Source of the DNA: Cytophagia bacterium
GTDB lineage: Bacteria > Bacteroidota > Bacteroidia > UBA7662
Assembly: GCA_009926405.1 (NCBI GenBank)
Contig: RFOZ01000056.1
Coordinates: 1 to 7,463, forward strand
DNA: 7,463 nt
Direction: 5' to 3'
Shown: one piece after another, positions 1 to 7,170 of the stretch
Numbering within the stretch: the first letter of the stretch is position 1
Layout of the letters: every line of letters begins with the position of its first letter
Made by a program: the position numbers and the translations under genes
Notes under the pieces: generated by a model
Told to the model about the DNA's origin: nothing
The model's database searches: none
The model's input: the letters and a program-made list of their open reading frames with translations, nothing else

Positions 1-499
1 CCAGGATGGCTTTCTGAAGTCCATGCAAGAGATTGAGTATCTGTTCCTGGCTTTTGACCTTGCAGTGCATGGCTGCATAACGACGGATGAATTGAACATC
101 GGTGTCCACATGCTCAACAGGGGTGGTCTCGTAGGATTCCTCGGCAGGGGGCGCCTTGGGCTTAGGTGCCGGACCGCGGTTTGTTTCGCCTTTGGATGGT
201 TGGGCTGCTTGTTTGCTGATGGCCCGCTGGGGAAGGGACTTGGTTTGGGAGGGAAGGTTCTTTGGGCTTCGCGAAGGGGCAGCATGCGAAGGCAAGGAAG
301 CCTTATTTTTTTCCAGGTAGTCGTTTAGTTTCTGGAAGTAGGCTTCCACCACGCGTTGGATGTTGGCGTTGCTGTGGTAGGCTGACCAGTTGTTCTGGGA
401 GGCTCCTTCGACGAGCTGATGGCCTTTGCTGAGTGCGGCGGGAACTTGTTCCCAGTCGATGTTCTTGACTTGGTTGAAATAGTTTTGGATGGTGAGCAT
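1..499 (-). CDS. Mobile-element protein of unknown function, N-terminal part (cut by left edge)
   Basis: The reading frame opens with ATG at 499-497 and stays open for 166 codons to the left edge, so the C-terminus is missing. The start lies 4 nt after the helicase stop, which suggests translational coupling. Three regions are visible. Residues 1 to about 65 form a probably helical domain with several Trp, Tyr and Phe (starting MLTIQNYFNQVKNIDWEQV). Residues about 66-130 are a low-complexity linker rich in Pro, Lys, Ser, Gln and Ala. A second helical segment then begins around residue 137 (VQFIRRYAAMHCKVKSQEQI, followed by a leucine-rich helix). That last segment resembles hypothetical proteins I associate with Bacteroidota conjugative elements, but I cannot name a family or function. 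The long polar linker suggests an adaptor with two domains joined flexibly. There is no signal peptide or membrane segment in the visible part. Reality of the gene is well supported; its role is unknown. Confidence 0.85.
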   Translation of the reverse strand, partial: MLTIQNYFNQVKNIDWEQVPAALSKGHQLVEGASQNNWSAYHSNANIQRVVEAYFQKLNDYLEKNKASLPSHAAPSRSPKNLPSQTKSLPQRAISKQAAQPSKGETNRGPAPKPKAPPAEESYETTPVEHVDTDVQFIRRYAAMHCKVKSQEQILNLLHGLQKAIL

Positions 500-503
500 A
501 CGG

Positions 504-3500
504 TTAGTCGTTTAAAAGTTCTAATTCCAATTCCAGAGCCAGGGCTTCCAGCTCCAATTCGTTGAGGTTTTTTGAGGATGAGCCCTGGGGGACGGAGGGC
601 ACATTGCGGTATTCCAACAAGTAGTTCAGTCGCTCGAACTCCTGGGCTCGGCTTTGGGCCGAACGGCCTTCCACCTGGAGCGCTGATTTCTTTTTTTCGA
701 TTTCGGCTCTGAGCTCGGCCCATTTGGGGGAGTTTTGTTCGCCCCGAAAGGTTTCCGCTTCCGCTTGGAGGGCGGTCTTGTCGGCTTGGTATTGAGCCTG
801 TACGGGGGTCAGGTCGCTTGTCAGCGAATACCCTTTGGGCTTGAGAATGGTGCGCTCGGTTCTGCGGACCTTGCTCACATACTCTTTGAAATAATTCAGG
901 TAGTACCGGTTGGCAAAGTACACGCCGAGGACCGAGTAACTGCTCTCGATTTTGCGACCCATCGCCAGGATGTCTTTGTCTTGCTGATCGCTGGATTGCA
1001 GGAGGGCTTCGATTTCCTCTTTGAGTTCCTTGCCTTTCTTGACCTGTTTGTTAGGGATTTCACCTTCTTCGGACACCTGGGGTTTTTCCTGAAAAAAGGA
1101 AGCGTTCAACAGGGAAGTGTGAAAGGCTCGGATGGCCTCCAAACTTTTTTGACGGTAGTCCTGGTATTCGGCGATATCGCGTTGGACCTCTTTGAGCGCA
1201 TCGATAGCCAGGTTGATTTTCTTGTATTCCCGGTTGAGCTGTTCTTTGGCTTGGTCGAAGAACATTTTCACCAATCGGTCCACATCGGTGATAAGGGCGA
1301 GTTTGATTTCTTCCGGGTCCATGCTTTCCAGGTCAAGGACATTGCCTCGGTCGCCCCTGAACCAGATGTCGTTGATGCGGGAGGTTTTCTCTTCGAGTTT
1401 CTGAAACACGAAAACATCCATGCTGTCCTGAACCAGGGGCATGACGATGCGCACGTATTGAAATTGGTTGCCCTGCCTCCAAATCCGGCCTTCGAGCTGA
1501 CGGATATCGGTGGGGTTCCATTCCGGATAGCAGTTGTAAATCACCGTGCCTCGCTTTTGCAGGTCAATACCCTCGCGAATCGTGGCTGTGCCGATGATGA
1601 TTTTGACCACGCCATCCAGGAAGGCTTCCTTGACGGTTTCCTTGCGCGTATCGTTGATTTCCGAGGAGATGATTTCCACCTCATCCACCCGGGTTCGATC
1701 GTACATCACTCCGGTTTGGTAACCGATTTCCTTTTCGAGGTATTCCTTGATGAGGGGAAAGAACTGCTTGCCTCGATTCATGTAGATAACCTGGCCGCTG
1801 ATGGATTCATCGTGGGCTTCGTGCCATTTTTTGACCGAGCGAATGCAATCCATAACATAGGCCACCTTGGGGCTTTCCTCCACGAATTCACGGTAGTTTT
1901 CCGGTGCACCGTTGAGCAGGTAAGGCGATAGGGCGTTATCGAGGCTGTAAGCCAGGGCCCTGAACAAATTACCCATGTCCATTTTGCCCTGCGTGGAGCT
2001 CTTGGCCAGGGTCACAATTCCGTTTTGGTTCTCCCTTTGCTTGGGGGTCATGTTGATGTAGGTCAACACTTGCTGGTCCTGGGGTAGGCGCTCCTTTTGG
2101 TTTTCAAAGCTGTAGAGCAGGGGCAGGTTGATTTTCTTGGGTCGGATGACGCCGGCTTCTTCACCTGTCTTGTAGAGAATGTGGTTGTAAATGAGCTTTT
2201 GGAGGATGCGTCGGTTGGTGAAGCTCTTGATGACTTCTTTCTCGACAATTTCCTCTTTGTAGTTGGCCGCCCATTCAACCGTTGGTAGCACGAACAAGTC
2301 AAAGAAGGTATCCAGGTTGACGATACCGTTATCTCGCAATGAATCGTAGGCTACCAGCGAAAGCATCGAGTAGATTTCCAGCGGAGAGTTGGAGAACGGT
2401 GTAGCGGTCAGCAGCATGGTGTTTCGACCATACTTGCGCTGGATGAAGCTGAGAATCAAAAAGGCCTTTTGTCCGGTTTCGGAGGTGGCGGCTTGGATGT
2501 TGTAGCGCTTGTTGCCTTCGTCATCGCTCTTAACCTGGCTAAAAACGTTTTTGCAGCGGTGCGCCTCGTCGATGACCGCATAATCTAATCCCAGCACATC
2601 GATGTCGGCGATGGAGTTTTTCTGACCTACGCCGATCATTTCCCGGAACTTCTGGTATTCGATTTCCTTGTCACGGCTGCTTTTCTCCCGGCTTTGCCCC
2701 AGGATGTTCACCAGCTCGGTGAATAATTCCTCCGAAACTGATTCCCCAAAGCCCAAGCGTTTGAACCCCTCGTAGGTCACCATAGTGATGGAGCGCTCTG
2801 GCACCGGGCTGTTCAGGTCAATCTTGTCCACGATGTCGGTTCCCAGGTTGTACCAGTCGTTGACCGTGATGCCGGTATGCGATAACACCCCGCAGACAAA
2901 TTCACCGGTTTTCTTATCCGTGTACCCGATGATTTCATTCATCCACTTTTTGTAGGTCGGTTTGGGGACGACCACCAACGGGCGTTTGCATTTGCCGGAA
3001 TAGAGGTTGTGTGCCAGGTTAACAATAGCGGTCATGGTTTTGCCAACCCCTACATCAAAGGCGTTGATTCCCGAACCCATAGCTTCCATAAAGGCGACCC
3101 CTTCGCGTTGGATGTCGGTGATTTGAAGCAGGCCCGATTTGAAGCGCGTCGAGCACTCAAAACCAATGGGGACTTTGGAGTAGTTGATATCGGACTGACC
3201 GTTGTAGAGCCTGTTCCATGCATAGTTGAGCTTCTGCTGGTCGTCGAAGGCCAGCACTTCGTGAAGAAACCTGGAGAACATTTTTTCGCCTTCGATGCGG
3301 GCGTTGGCTTTGAGTTCCGATTTTTCTTCTTTGGTGAGTTTGTCGTCCCTAAGCGAACGGTTGGCCAGGTAATAGTCGGCAATGTCGATGGCTGAACTTT
3401 TCTCAAATTCCGTGTCGGTATTCAGGGTGAACAACCATTTGACAAAGACATGCTGGAGGGTGTATTGGGTTTCACCGTCAAAGCGGATATTGATTTTCTC

Positions 3501-4175
3501 GCGGTCTTTCTTGCGCTCGATTTTACCGTTGACCTTCTTGAGTTCTTCGGCGTTCTCCAGTTCCATGAATTCTTCGCGTACCTGGGTGATGGTAAATAGT
3601 AGGGGATCCACGGCAAAGTCGGAGATGGCCGTGATGATGGGTCGCTCGTTGGGGTCCGGGTTCTGGACGGCCAGCTGTTCGGGTTTGGCTTTCTCGATGA
3701 CCTGCTTGTGCAAGTCATAAACGCCGCTACCGAAATGTTTTTCGATGTCTTCCTGGTCTTTGTCCAACTGCACGGTTCGGTCGTACATATTGCCGTAGGT
3801 GTAGATGGGAAAGGGAAGCAGTTCCCCGGCATGGTAGAAAAGCGCCCCGGCCTTCACCAGGTCAAAGAGTTGTGTTTCGAGGGCCTTACCGGTTGCGGTG
3901 ATGTAGTATTTCTCCCAGCCCTTCATGGGAACGCCCATGCGGCGCTTGTACCAGACCCACGCTTTGATTTCAGGGTCGGTAATTCCTTTGTTGTACTTGG
4001 CTACGACCTCATCAAAGGAGAGTTTTTTGGCTTCGCTATCGCCCAAGCCGCGCAAAGCTTGGGATTGTTCAAGGACCCGCTCGATGATATCGCGATGGCC
4101 CCGTATTTGGGTGGACGTATAAGGGTTGAGGGCTCCAAGGCCTTTGACGGACGGTATTCCAGAGAGGTAGTTCAT
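504..4175 (-). CDS. Large SNF2/DEAH superfamily 2 helicase-like protein
   Basis: This 1223-residue protein is a probable ATP-driven DNA translocase. Residues 1 to about 350 are an N-terminal region I cannot assign; no methyltransferase motif is visible in it. The motor follows: a Gln-Arg-Glu-Gly segment near 356-359, Walker A DVGVGKT at 374-380, DEAH at 536-539, TATPFSNSP at 590-598, GTATIREGIDLQ at 862-873, and QLEGRIWRQGN at 893-903 carrying the arginine-finger motif VI. All key residues look intact. Charged heptad-like stretches at about 965-1015 and 1125-1190 may be coiled coils. The last 20 residues are an acidic/leucine tail shared with the preceding gene. The motor resembles the helicase half of the giant methylase-helicases of phages and conjugative elements (P1 DarB, N12-class), whose methylase half appears here as the separate gene at 5583-6341. 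The start ATG overlaps the upstream stop by 4 nt (ATGA). Helicase class is certain; the DNA-protection role is inferred. Confidence 0.95.
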   Translation of the reverse strand: MNYLSGIPSVKGLGALNPYTSTQIRGHRDIIERVLEQSQALRGLGDSEAKKLSFDEVVAKYNKGITDPEIKAWVWYKRRMGVPMKGWEKYYITATGKALETQLFDLVKAGALFYHAGELLPFPIYTYGNMYDRTVQLDKDQEDIEKHFGSGVYDLHKQVIEKAKPEQLAVQNPDPNERPIITAISDFAVDPLLFTITQVREEFMELENAEELKKVNGKIERKKDREKINIRFDGETQYTLQHVFVKWLFTLNTDTEFEKSSAIDIADYYLANRSLRDDKLTKEEKSELKANARIEGEKMFSRFLHEVLAFDDQQKLNYAWNRLYNGQSDINYSKVPIGFECSTRFKSGLLQITDIQREGVAFMEAMGSGINAFDVGVGKTMTAIVNLAHNLYSGKCKRPLVVVPKPTYKKWMNEIIGYTDKKTGEFVCGVLSHTGITVNDWYNLGTDIVDKIDLNSPVPERSITMVTYEGFKRLGFGESVSEELFTELVNILGQSREKSSRDKEIEYQKFREMIGVGQKNSIADIDVLGLDYAVIDEAHRCKNVFSQVKSDDEGNKRYNIQAATSETGQKAFLILSFIQRKYGRNTMLLTATPFSNSPLEIYSMLSLVAYDSLRDNGIVNLDTFFDLFVLPTVEWAANYKEEIVEKEVIKSFTNRRILQKLIYNHILYKTGEEAGVIRPKKINLPLLYSFENQKERLPQDQQVLTYINMTPKQRENQNGIVTLAKSSTQGKMDMGNLFRALAYSLDNALSPYLLNGAPENYREFVEESPKVAYVMDCIRSVKKWHEAHDESISGQVIYMNRGKQFFPLIKEYLEKEIGYQTGVMYDRTRVDEVEIISSEINDTRKETVKEAFLDGVVKIIIGTATIREGIDLQKRGTVIYNCYPEWNPTDIRQLEGRIWRQGNQFQYVRIVMPLVQDSMDVFVFQKLEEKTSRINDIWFRGDRGNVLDLESMDPEEIKLALITDVDRLVKMFFDQAKEQLNREYKKINLAIDALKEVQRDIAEYQDYRQKSLEAIRAFHTSLLNASFFQEKPQVSEEGEIPNKQVKKGKELKEEIEALLQSSDQQDKDILAMGRKIESSYSVLGVYFANRYYLNYFKEYVSKVRRTERTILKPKGYSLTSDLTPVQAQYQADKTALQAEAETFRGEQNSPKWAELRAEIEKKKSALQVEGRSAQSRAQEFERLNYLLEYRNVPSVPQGSSSKNLNELELEALALELELELLND
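516..557 (-). other. C-terminal acidic/leucine tail of the helicase (shared peptide, copy 1)
   Basis: Residues 1207-1220 read LELEALALELELEL and are followed by LND and the stop. A short Ser/Pro/Lys/Asn linker (about 1192-1205) separates this tail from the preceding charged helices. It aligns without gaps to residues 200-213 of the protein encoded at 4172-4822, with 10 of 14 identities and only Leu/Met, Leu/Ile and Glu/Gln exchanges. Confidence 0.85.
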
Positions 4176-4822
4176 TGGTCGTTCATTTGTAGTTCAATTT
4201 CCAGGGCAAGCGCCTCCATCTCAAGCAAGGAGGCAGCGTTCGTAGGCTTGGAGCCTTCCTTTTGCATCAGCATGAGGGCGTAACCGTTGGCCTGTTCGAT
4301 GGTGGAGAAGTCCCGTAGTTCGGTCATTTGCTCGCCGCGATACACTTGAAGGTTGTAGCCTACGCCATGCGCAAATACCTGCATCATGGCATCGCCATCG
4401 CGGTATTGCACAAAGAAGTCTTCGGTCGGTTCAAAGTTGTCAATGCGCCATTCACCCGGCAGGGAGAGTAGCAAACGAAAATCCCCCAAGCCGTGGCCGA
4501 TGGTGTTTTCAATCCACTCCATGTCTCCCTTGATGGTGATGGGGAATTCTCGACTGGTGGTGATTTCTTCGGTTCCGCATACCTTCTCGGGATACATCGT
4601 GAACCAGGTATTGAAGGTGCATAGTTCGCTAAAGGACAACGGCTCCGTTGAATAGTCCTTTTGCCGGGCGTAAACCTCGACCAAGCCTTTCTCGTCCCTG
4701 TCTTTGGGGAATACACCGTTACGAAGTATGGCGGCATTCATCTCCGAAGCATCCAGCTTGGAGAGAACATCCCGGTACATATCGATGCGGGCTCGCAGGT
4801 ATGGGGGACTGCTGGTGTCCAT
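4172..4822 (-). CDS. Unrecognised 216-residue protein with shared C-terminal tail
   Basis: I do not recognise this family. The protein is soluble-looking and acidic, with no signal peptide, membrane span or obvious catalytic motif. Residues 1 to about 75 look helical and charged. Residues about 90-175 alternate hydrophobic and polar residues with many aromatics and glycines, suggesting a beta-rich domain. It includes GDMEWIENTIGHGLGDF at about 99-115 and a YRDGDAMMQVFAHGVGYNL segment at about 140-158. A helix follows at about 175-188, then a short polar linker (KEGSKPTNAAS) and the acidic/leucine tail LEMEALALEIELQM at 200-213, nearly identical to the helicase tail. The start ATG at 4822 overlaps the RadC-like stop by 1 nt (TAATG) and the stop overlaps the helicase start by 4 nt, so the three are probably translated in series. 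Position and tail suggest a partner, regulator or co-transferred companion of the helicase; this is inference. Confidence 0.9.
   Translation of the reverse strand: MDTSSPPYLRARIDMYRDVLSKLDASEMNAAILRNGVFPKDRDEKGLVEVYARQKDYSTEPLSFSELCTFNTWFTMYPEKVCGTEEITTSREFPITIKGDMEWIENTIGHGLGDFRLLLSLPGEWRIDNFEPTEDFFVQYRDGDAMMQVFAHGVGYNLQVYRGEQMTELRDFSTIEQANGYALMLMQKEGSKPTNAASLLEMEALALEIELQMNDQ
4184..4225 (-). other. C-terminal acidic/leucine tail of the unknown protein (shared peptide, copy 2)
   Basis: Residues 200-213 read LEMEALALEIELQM and are followed by NDQ and the stop. Compared with the helicase tail, six of the ten identical residues use a different synonymous codon (for example Ala GCG versus GCC, Leu CTT versus CTG). 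The match is therefore at the peptide level and is not a recent DNA duplication. The strict hydrophobic/acidic alternation is unusual for a terminus. Confidence 0.85.
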
Positions 4823-5580
4823 TAGAGCATCGACATTTCGGATTCAAGAATGGGAATAACCGCCGCCGGAATCATTTGGTCGTGGATGACTTTGTGGATG
4901 ATCATCTTTTCGGCAGCAGCATACCCCTGCGGGGTTTGAATCATCTCAAAAAGTTGGGGGGAGTTGGCCGAGGTTACTCGCTTGAGTTGAAGGAGGATTT
5001 CCTGCCTGAGCTTGGATTCAAGTTCGCTTTCTTTGGGGTCTATCCCGCTCAAGGAACGGTCTCCCGTTTCGGCAAAGGAGAAATACCCCTGGTTGGTAAC
5101 AATGAGGTGGTCGAGCAGGCGAATGTCAAAGAGTTGGAGCGCTTCCTTTAGTTTGCGGGTAAGGGAGCGGTCGGCATCCGAAGGTTTAGCGTTGCCGCTG
5201 GGATGATTGTGCGATATGATAACGGATTTGGCCAGGGTCTTGAGGGCCACGGCAGCAACGATTTCAATATCCACCATGGTGGCGTTGATGGTCCCGGTCG
5301 AATGATGGTAATAGCCGATGATTTTGTTGGCGTTGTTCAGGTAGAGCGCAATAAAGTGTTCCTGTATTTCAATGCCTTTGAGGATTCGTTCCTTGAGGAA
5401 TTGGTACACATCGTTGGAGCTGCCGATTTGCCCGAAGAAATAAGCGTCCTTGTTGAAGGTGACTTCGATTTCTCGAACCCGGAACTCGGCGTTCAGCTCA
5501 TCAATTTGGCTTTCCAAATTTTGCCAGGTGTCCTGGTCAAAGACCATTTGTGGCTGAAAGGGGGTTTGTTGGTAGAGCAT
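4822..5580 (-). CDS. RadC-like JAB/JAMM domain protein
   Basis: The core of this 252-residue protein (about 70-175) is a RadC-type JAB domain. The predicted metal and catalytic residues are all present: Glu74 in IQEHF, His124 and His126 in HNHPSG, Ser134 and Asp137 in SDAD (the JAMM signature HxH followed by SxxD). The segment LLDHLIVTNQGYFSFAE at 155-171 is the usual end of the fold. JAMM enzymes are zinc metalloproteases in eukaryotes and archaea; the activity of bacterial RadC-like proteins is not settled, and the old DNA-repair label is doubtful. Stand-alone copies are common in plasmids, ICEs and prophages, often beside anti-restriction genes. This one lacks the helix-hairpin-helix region of chromosomal RadC. 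It instead has about 65 unassigned N-terminal residues and about 75 C-terminal residues that are longer than in compact mobile-element versions. The start lies 2 nt after the methyltransferase stop and the stop overlaps the next ATG by 1 nt. Confidence 0.92.
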   Translation of the reverse strand: MLYQQTPFQPQMVFDQDTWQNLESQIDELNAEFRVREIEVTFNKDAYFFGQIGSSNDVYQFLKERILKGIEIQEHFIALYLNNANKIIGYYHHSTGTINATMVDIEIVAAVALKTLAKSVIISHNHPSGNAKPSDADRSLTRKLKEALQLFDIRLLDHLIVTNQGYFSFAETGDRSLSGIDPKESELESKLRQEILLQLKRVTSANSPQLFEMIQTPQGYAAAEKMIIHKVIHDQMIPAAVIPILESEMSML

Positions 5581-5582
5581 GG

Positions 5583-6341
5583 CTATTTGCGTTTCAGGAC
5601 GATGATGTCGGTAGGTACTTTGGAATAGCGAAAGACCGGAGGCAGCCGATAGGCATCCAGGATATCCGCGAGCTTTTCCATGAGGAGCTTTTCGGATTGG
5701 TAGCTGATGCCGTTGCGCAGAAAATTGCTCCCGGTCAGATAGACCAGCAAGCCTCCGGGTTTGAGCAGCTGCAAGCCCTGGTGCATGAAGAACAGTTCAA
5801 TCTGATGCATCTTGGGTTTGCTGAAGTAGGTGGAGTATTTGTTCTTGTATTTGCCGTAGGGCGGGTTGCCGATGACCAGCGAAAAGGGATAGCCTTCCAG
5901 CCAGGTCAATTGGTTTTTGAGGGGCGTGGTATAGCGAGGCGGTGACAAAAAAGCCGTTTCAAAATACCCTTCGTAGATTTTGGCCTCCGGATAGAGGATT
6001 TGAGCAATTCGCTTGGAAACCGGATTGATTTCAAAGGCATAACACTTGCCGTGGTCCGGGGCATGTTGCAAGAGTTTACCTGTACCAACGCTGGGTTCCA
6101 GCACGGTACCCTGGGGTTTGAAACCGTATCGGTACGCCAGCATCCACATCAACTCGCAAATCCTATCAGGGGTGAAGAATTCATACAGGACCCCTTCGCC
6201 TTTGGCGCCCTTGGCTCCCTGGCCGCCGGAACCTTCGTATTGGGCAATAAAGTCTTTTTCCGACGCCGTGTAAGGGTCGCCGGAGGCATCCTTCTTTTGG
6301 ATGAAGGCTGCGATTTTATTGTTCAATTCAAATTGGTTCAT
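5583..6341 (-). CDS. N6-adenine DNA methyltransferase, split-gene partner of the helicase
   Basis: The 252-residue protein carries the order of motifs typical of gamma-type N6-adenine methyltransferases. Motif X is EFFTPDRICELMW (54-66), motif I LEPSVGTGKL (81-90, S-adenosylmethionine binding), the acidic motif II residue in FEIN (103-106), and motif IV NPPYGKY (159-165, catalytic). LLKPGGLLVYLTGSNFL (192-208) and a PTDIIVLKRK end complete the fold. A Gly-rich YEGSGGQGAKGAKGEG stretch (35-50) just before motif X matches the place where helicase-methyltransferases of the DarB/N12 group have a conserved Tyr-Gly-Gly signature. Only about 90 residues follow NPPY, so there is little room for a target-recognition domain; specificity may come from a partner such as the helicase. 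No restriction endonuclease is visible in the window. The start ATG overlaps the transglycosylase stop by 1 nt (TGATG). Enzyme class is near certain; the target sequence is unknown. Confidence 0.95.
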   Translation of the reverse strand: MNQFELNNKIAAFIQKKDASGDPYTASEKDFIAQYEGSGGQGAKGAKGEGVLYEFFTPDRICELMWMLAYRYGFKPQGTVLEPSVGTGKLLQHAPDHGKCYAFEINPVSKRIAQILYPEAKIYEGYFETAFLSPPRYTTPLKNQLTWLEGYPFSLVIGNPPYGKYKNKYSTYFSKPKMHQIELFFMHQGLQLLKPGGLLVYLTGSNFLRNGISYQSEKLLMEKLADILDAYRLPPVFRYSKVPTDIIVLKRK

Positions 6342-7018
6342 CAGCCTAGGGTGCTTTGCGTTTCGAGCAGACCATTCTTTCCCAATACCTTGAGGATATA
6401 GGCGTAGCCTTCCTTGCTTTTGGTTTGGATATCGTCCAGGACCTGTTCAACAGTTCCGTCAGCCGGTTTGAAGAAGTAACCCTTTCCGTATCGCAGCAAC
6501 ACCTTGTCCAATCGCAGGTGGCGTCCTTCGTGGTGCTGGTCAATGAGGATTCCCAGAAATATCGAACCGAGCAGAACATTCAGCTCCGGTATGAATAAAT
6601 CCTGAGGAGTGATGACGTTACCGCTAAAGTTGTTTTCGGGGATTTTGTGGGAGAGGTATTTCTGTCGAAGCGGGCCTTGGAGCCGTGCGCCCAGGTGATT
6701 GAACAGCAGGGTTCTTTCCGGTGTTGTGAGGCGGCCTGTTTTGTGTTCCAAATGAATCACATCGTTGGCGGTTTGTGGTTTGAGTTGCATTAAACCGCAA
6801 GCCCCTGCGGAGCTTCGCGCTTCGGGGTTACCGCCGCTCTCCGTGAAAATGACCGATAAGATGAGCGCACCGGGAACCTTGGTGAGCGTTTCGGCTTGCT
6901 TGATTTCTCGGTACCAGGTACGACCTATGCGCTCCAGCTTGGTCTTGTTTTGGGACAAGGCCGTGTTGGGATAGAAGGTGCGCGGGGTCATGGGGATGGG
7001 TACCGAGAGGGCTGCCAT
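6341..7018 (-). CDS. Lytic transglycosylase (SLT domain)
   Basis: The 225-residue protein is predicted to cleave the glycan strands of peptidoglycan. The SLT signature is clear. The catalytic Glu60 lies in FTESGGNPEA, followed by SSAGACGLMQLKPQTA (69-84), the usual Ala-Gly-x-x-Gly-Leu-Met-Gln block. IPELNVLLGSIFLGILIDQ (143-161) matches the second conserved SLT segment, and LLRYGKGYFF (174-183) stands near the usual position of the Tyr/Asn-Gly motif. The N-terminal 40 residues are polar and charged with no hydrophobic core, so I see no Sec signal peptide or lipobox. Export may depend on a secretion system or on the small membrane protein encoded just upstream, whose stop overlaps this ATG by 1 nt (TAATG). 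Such enzymes serve conjugation machines (VirB1 type) or phage entry and lysis; the context does not decide between them. Confidence 0.93.
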   Translation of the reverse strand: MAALSVPIPMTPRTFYPNTALSQNKTKLERIGRTWYREIKQAETLTKVPGALILSVIFTESGGNPEARSSAGACGLMQLKPQTANDVIHLEHKTGRLTTPERTLLFNHLGARLQGPLRQKYLSHKIPENNFSGNVITPQDLFIPELNVLLGSIFLGILIDQHHEGRHLRLDKVLLRYGKGYFFKPADGTVEQVLDDIQTKSKEGYAYILKVLGKNGLLETQSTLG

Positions 7019-7170
7019 TAGTTGGTGCGGTAGAAGGTGATGTTACGGTTTTGCTTTTGGGAGAGGGTTAGCCGTGGCGCTAGCAGTCTTGCGCCCGGGG
7101 AGGTTTTGCGTGTTACCAGCCACAGGGATAGGGCCAGCGAAGCCAGCAGTCCGGGAGTGAGGTTAATCAT
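7018..7170 (-). CDS. Small single-span membrane protein (50 residues)
   Basis: The frame can be extended upstream to 7326, but that would overlap the preceding gene almost entirely. The ATG at 7170-7168 gives an 8-nt overlap (ATGATTAA), in keeping with the other junctions. The product begins MINLTPGLLASLALSLWLVT, one hydrophobic segment at about residues 4-20. It is followed by a strongly basic, polar tail (Arg, Lys, Gln, Asn) of 30 residues ending FYRTN. This favours an N-out/C-in anchor by the positive-inside rule. The gene is too short for a family assignment. Lying between an envelope-type protein and a transglycosylase with no visible signal peptide, it could be a holin-like or anchoring partner for the wall enzyme; that is inference. 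It could also be a chance frame, but the tight overlaps on both sides support it. Confidence 0.65.
   Translation of the reverse strand: MINLTPGLLASLALSLWLVTRKTSPGARLLAPRLTLSQKQNRNITFYRTN

Noticed and set aside
23..328. Plus-strand open frame near the left edge, Gly/Leu-rich
   Set aside because: It is the reverse of the Pro/Lys-rich linker of the minus-strand gene at 1-499; low-complexity composition explains the open frame.
735..1931. A 398-residue open frame on the plus strand, opposite the helicase C-terminal half
   Set aside because: It lies wholly antisense to a gene with intact helicase motifs (TATP, GTATIREG, QLEGRIWRQGN). Its translation is rich in Phe, Val, Asp and His, as expected of a reverse-strand shadow, and shows no recognisable domain.
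516..4225. Recent DNA duplication as the source of the two similar C-terminal tails
   Set aside because: The codons differ at most identical residues and the flanking DNA shows no extended match, so a recent copy or repeat element does not explain the similarity.
3708..4283. A 191-residue plus-strand open frame spanning the helicase/unknown-protein junction
   Set aside because: It covers two well-supported minus-strand genes and their ATGA overlap, with no domain or start context of its own.
5271..5282. Perfect 12-bp palindrome CCACCATGGTGG
   Set aside because: It sits inside the RadC-like coding region, where it encodes part of the conserved JAB fold (Ala-Thr-Met-Val). A single copy with no flanking structure is most simply chance.
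504..6341. DISARM or BREX defence system suggested by methyltransferase plus SNF2 helicase
   Set aside because: No companion genes such as a phospholipase-D-like DrmC, DrmB, PglZ phosphatase or BrxC ATPase are visible. The RadC-like gene and the Tyr-Gly-Gly stretch before motif X fit a mobile-element DarB/N12-type module better. Genes outside the window could change this.
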